The translations under genes and the position numbers were made by a program. Source: Pyronema omphalodes (Eukaryota > Ascomycota > Pezizomycetes > Pezizales > Pyronemataceae). Taken from it: a DNA stretch of 64,000 nucleotides. The stretch lies in contig JAJJXM010000027.1 of assembly GCA_024516155.1 (NCBI GenBank), forward strand, positions 428,001 to 492,000, written 5' to 3'. Shown in pieces: positions 59,667 through 64,000 of this stretch. Under the pieces are notes generated by a model. It did no database searches, had not been told where the DNA came from, and saw nothing but the letters and a program-made list of their open reading frames with translations. Within the stretch, counting starts at the first letter, position 1. The number at the start of each line of letters is the position of its first letter.

Positions 59667-60201
59667 TGGGTACCATAAAACTAAGAGTTGGCCCCCGTCC
59701 GCAAGTGCTTCAACACGGATTAACATACGAGCTAGTTAGTGTAGGCGGCTATTAACGTCAAATTATTTCCTTTTGGGTTCCTTTGACGCGGGTGCATTTT
59801 ATAGTAAATCAAAACAACAATTGTACGGGCAGGCAATAATATGAGATATCTTTCAAACATCATTATTTTTTCTGGGGAAAAAATTATCCTACATCTGAGG
59901 AAAAAATCTGCTTCTATCGCTTGAAATTATACTAGATCTAGTTCGTCCCGTCTCAATGTGATCACATTGGAAGCGGATAGAGACAAGTCATATATCACAA
60001 ATACATAATGACGCGCACATCAACCTATCAGGTGCCATGAAGTTGTCGCGTTTCCTGTCACTACGTATTCCGTTACTTTACCCCAAGATTCTGATTTTCC
60101 GTGTCCACGGTGCAAAATATGCAAAATCATGATACATCTCAAAATATTGGTTACTAGATAGTCGGACTTATTATGCCTCAAATGCCCCTCCAAAAGATAC
60201 A

Positions 60202-60215
60202 TATGGTGCACCATA
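60202..60215. repeat. 14-bp palindrome, copy 3 of 3
   Basis: TATGGTGCACCATA, 549 bp from copy 2. The flanking bases extend it slightly (ATATGGTGCACCATAT). Confidence 0.8.
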
Positions 60216-63200
60216 TAGCTTTGTTATGTAGAAATCACCCCACTTTTTTTCAACGTACTGGGGACATGTTGGTGACTGATAGCCCTCTTATGCGTGATTT
60301 GATTGCATGGCATAGCAGCGCCGTTCGCCTTCTCCGTCGGAGGTCTCGGGTCTACCCGCATACATTTGATGAGGCGGAAGCTTAATCAAAAACACGGGTT
60401 AAAACCCTAATGTTTCACTTTGGACCCTTAATGCTTAATCCAGAGTCAGTCATTTTCTGGTGTATATTGCTCAGTAAGTAGTGTCATTCTGGACGTTGGA
60501 TGTCGAAACCAATAGACTCCTCACGGATTTCCGAGATATCCCCATCGATACTGCGTACTATGGCCGCATGTCCACATGACTGACTCCTGAGCCATCATAA
60601 AGTTTCTTGTTTATCAAAACACAACCTCCCAGCTATATTCTGACCTTCCGGAAAAGATTGAAGATCACACAGCCTGGTATAGGTAAAATCTTGGCATATC
60701 ATCTAGAATTAGAGCCATCACAAAATCCGGATGCAAAGACGTCTCACTGATAGACAGGGGTACAGCGCCTCATAAATAGACTGCAGTTGAAATTTGATAT
60801 CGATAACCTGAAGTTTATATGAACCCCCCAAAAAGTCGATCGCCTACATACCCATAACCTTAAGTTCCTTCACTGTAGACCAATTTCGAATTCATGTTTC
60901 CATATAAAGCCCTGACTGGAGAATAAAAGTCATTTTAACTGTAAAAGAAAGGATTTTTCTCCGGAAAAGTGAAAAGATTTATCTCGGACTCCTGGATGTT
61001 GTATTTGAGTACAAATGCAGTATGGGCCAACAAAAGGAAGGTGTGTATTGAATATGCATATCGTCTTTCATGAATTTTCTTTTTTCTTGCTGATCAGGGA
61101 GGGATAACCTGCATAAAAAGAAGCGCGCCACAACCGCACAAATGTCATAATTCAAGTATGTATTGATACACTTTCTCAATACTTATAGACGGAGTTATGG
61201 TCCGTCCCATGGAGACCAAAATTAGGAGGATGCATCAGTGATATGCATGTTTCTATATCTTCGCCTTTCTGCATCTTCAATAGTCTTACAAATCATAGAA
61301 CGAACTTCATTCCATACAAACACATACACACACATAAATCTCAAATACATATAGGCATTAATTGCTCATCTTTTCTATCATTTTTTAGTCAAAAAATCCA
61401 CAATAAGTACATCTCAAGAATCACATCACTTTTCAAGCCAAGACTAGGAGATAATGTTTCTTGGTGAATTTCTCACCTGCACATTGCACCAAAGTCGTTA
61501 TTCCATGACTGTGGGTAGAGCGTAATACAGTAGCTCTTCCCCTATAATCTGTACATATATTTTCGCGAAGTCTTTCTCTCCCTTCAATAAATCATCCTAA
61601 ACTCTCTAGTCTCGGCCCTCCAGCTCACTTCCATCTATCTCACAAGCTTCTCCTACCACACAGATACCAAACCAGTAAACCAGTTCCCTTTTTTTGAACC
61701 TTAATCCTGTCTTATAAACGCGGAACTGCTATACAATAACAGATACCAAGAGCCATTCAGAAGCTCAAAGCGGCGATATTAGTTCTAGCTAGGTCTGATT
61801 TAAAACATTTACAAACTTCTTGACTTCGTTATAACAGGCTACAAATGCATATTTCTCCTGTATAGTTCCACATGCAAGTTGTATATACTTTACGTAAACA
61901 AGATTTCATGCCTGTTTATTTACTTGCTTACTTGCTTACTTACTTGCTTACATTCTTTCTTTCGTGACTCACTGCATAAATAATTCTTGAATACGTATAG
62001 CTGCAGATATAGTCACACGCAAGAGTTATATCCTTGGCATCCCAGGAGCGGCCACAATTTCCATTCTCCACATTACGGCTTACGATGTTCCCTGGGAGTT
62101 ATCGACACTTATGTACTCGAAAACTCTCATATATAATCATACCCGGTCCCGGTGGTCTGATCCAAGATGCTTCTAGAATGATGTATTATGTATACATACA
62201 TAGAGTCTCTGGTATGGATAGATCTAGATCCGGATAATTGATAGCTTATAATACGGATATTACGATGTTGTTGGTTGAATTCGAAAACGACCCGAGGAGA
62301 TACATATACATGCCTTGTGTATATTATCAAGGTGGCTGTATGTGTCTATGATTGTTACTCACGAAGATTTATTGAAAATAAGGATGAGTACTTATTCACT
62401 TAGATACAATAAGATTGTCCCTCTGTGATTAAGAGACTAAGGCTTGCAAGGTTTCATACTTCTACTCTCACAGTCACGTAATAGAATTTGAAGCTTCAAG
62501 CAGTGTTAAAACGGGAGAAACAAAAACTTCAATTAGGCTTGCTTATGAAATATCCTGCCGAAGTCATTCGAAGTGTCTAGTTCTTCGAAACTTTCCAACA
62601 GAGCTCCCATCGTGAAAAATGATTATACAAGCAAATTGTTTAAGCTCCAAACTACCGTGAGATACGTGTTTAGAAGCGTTAAAGTTTTCTCCTTCCATTT
62701 ATTATTTGCAACATTAAAATAGATCTGGAAAAGTAAAAGCATTTTGTCTTGCACTTACAGAGATTGTTCACACAAATCGCATCAGGAGCCAGTGAGGCTA
62801 GATAGAAAAAAAAAATATTGAACTATTCAACACAACGACATATGTTCATCTCACGATTTTTAATAAATCATTAATAATAAAATTCTAGTTTTCTAATTAA
62901 CAAAATTGTTAAAAAAAAAAAAAAAAACAATGATAAAAGCCTTTAGACTCCAGTAGAGAGAAACGACAAGAAAACCTCAGGACAAGCACGGTTTGTTTGT
63001 GGGGCTCGACTTAGGCAAGGCGAAGGCGAGACAAAACCGCGGGAAGGGAATCTGGAAAGTTATCTTTGTAAGCGAGTGATCTATACAAAGTCCTGGATAA
63101 ATAAAACGTACCTCAATTCCTATAACATAGTAGAGCAGTGCATAGGGCATAGACCAAAGCGCTGGTCGTTTGGTACACTCCTCCTTATCCCAATTCTGGG

Positions 63201-63370
63201 CTTTTTCAACCTCCGCGGTTTCGAAGCAATGTTGCTTTAATATGAGGGTCGAGCGGAAACACGGGACGACAGACTCTGGCGCCATCCAAGAAGAAAAGAA
63301 GCGGGGGGGGAGGGGGGTAGAAGGAGGTAGCGAAGGAGAGGAGATGGAGGAGGATGAGAAGGAGGACGAA

Positions 63371-63660
63371 GATCTGTAGAAGTCACACCCCAAACAGAAA
63401 TTTCTTCTAACAAGCAACTAATATCAGCATCATGAATAGACATTTATCAATAGAATGAAAATGAAAAGAAGAAATTACCTTCTTGTCTGCGGGTGACCCA
63501 AGGTCATCAAATGATTTGGTATCCGAGAACGAGGATCTATAGAAGCCACAGCCGAAGAAGAAATTTCTTCTAAGAAAAACAAAATAATACCAGCATCATA
63601 ATTCATCATGAGAATAGGAAAATAAATCAACAGAGAAACTTACCTTCTTGTCTGCGGGTG
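63371..63660 (-). repeat. Tandem duplication (about 165 bp) with exon-like modules
   Basis: Two diverged direct copies. GATCTGTAGAAGTCACA at 63371 matches GATCTATAGAAGCCACA at 63534; AAATTTCTTCTAA and CAGCATCAT recur; and ACCTTCTTGTCTGCGGGTGAC at 63477 recurs at 63642. On the minus strand each copy reads as the end of an exon (GTCACCCGCAGACAAGAAG, then GTAAGT or GTAATT) and an intron ending in TTAG before AAGAAATTTCT. One exon frame gives a module of the form RNFFFGCGFYRSS...LGSPADKK. It may belong to a minus-strand gene that enters from beyond 64000, but splice phases do not join all modules in one frame, so I do not call a CDS. Confidence 0.6.
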
Positions 63661-64000
63661 ACTCGAGCCCAAGCGCGAGCCCGAGAAAGAAACAGAAAAA
63701 GAAGAAGAAAGGAAAAAAAGGAAGAAAAGGAAAGTGATCAAAATTGGTAAGATGACTGGGAGGGGGCGGAGCGAGGAGAGTGCGGGGGAAGGTGCAGGAC
63801 GGAAAAGGCATGGAAGAAAAGGGCAAGGAGATCATAAATCAATCCTTTATTCAGTCAACAGCAAAGACGAAGCAGCATTCTTTTTAGCTCCAAAATTCAC
63901 AGCAAAAGAAAGCAGCTGGAGGTACCCGATCGATAGCACCGAAGCTTCAACTCAAGCTCGATCTTGGCGAAGCCAGAGTCAAAGTTATGTCCCACAGTGG

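Larger units (their letters stand above)
57426..64000. other. Gene-poor region
   Basis: 6.6 kb with no supportable complete gene. It holds palindrome copies 2 and 3, a short sequence with a tRNA-like box A near 60310 (rejected), GCTTACTT repeats (61917-61952), and at the far end a duplicated exon-like module. Sequence continues beyond the window. Confidence 0.5.

Noticed and set aside
60300..60370. tRNA-like sequence with a box A match (TGGCATAGCAGCG) and a weak box B (GGGTCTACCCG)
   Set aside because: Acceptor ends do not pair, and the anticodon arm and T loop are not regular. At most a very decayed tRNA-derived relic.
62977..63417. 146-codon minus-strand frame as a gene
   Set aside because: Contains a Ser/Pro low-complexity stretch and crosses a possible donor near 63111. 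It may include an exon, but the gene structure could not be closed in frame.

Overview
The window is chromosomal DNA of a filamentous ascomycete (Pezizomycotina). Genes carry short 50-90 nt GT-AG introns with GTAAGT/GTATGT-type donors. The proteins are typical of that group: an ER Scj1-type DnaJ ending in KDEL, OMS1, CDC123, a TRAPPC12-like TPR protein, a peroxisomal FAD amine oxidase, an orthodox aquaporin and a secreted NucA/NucB-like nuclease. 5S rRNA genes lie dispersed among protein genes, as is usual in these fungi. I cannot name the class or genus from the sequence alone.

Layout. 1-5 kb holds minisatellites and poly-C, plus a stretch at about 2.7-3.9 kb that looks spliced but non-coding. 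5-8.6 kb has three small genes: a conserved fungal protein, the secreted NucA/NucB-type protein and a small protein with an N-myristoylation motif. 11.5-16 kb has a minus-strand aquaporin, then plus-strand scj1-like and cytochrome b5-like genes. 16-27.3 kb is an 11 kb gene desert. 27.3-29.5 kb encodes a KpsF/GutQ-like SIS-CBS protein split by an exceptional 722-nt intron. 29.5-34.9 kb is dense in microsatellites. 34.9-36.0 kb is a complete hAT-type DNA transposon shell: perfect 8-bp target duplication, matching terminal inverted repeats, and a transposase reduced to its C-terminal dimerisation part. 37.1-38.55 kb carries two identical, divergently transcribed and structurally intact 5S rRNA genes plus a degenerate third copy. 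39.6-41.2 kb encodes the FAD oxidase and 43.2-44.35 kb a GDS1-like putative winged-helix protein. 49.3-57.4 kb is the gene-dense, housekeeping part: oms1-like, CDC123, an RS-rich coiled-coil protein, the TRAPPC12-like gene and a MetE-like gene. 57.4-64 kb is again gene-poor, with a tandemly duplicated exon-like module at its end.

Gene models were spliced by hand. Every multi-exon model given as CDS keeps the reading frame through all junctions. Most neighbours are functionally unrelated, and there is no evidence of a biosynthetic cluster or prophage-like system. Oms1/CDC123 and the RS-protein/TRAPPC12 pairs are head-to-head and probably share promoters. The most distinctive elements are the hAT shell, the inverted 5S pair with homologous 3' flanks, a 14-bp palindrome present three times, and the abundance of long poly-C tracts.
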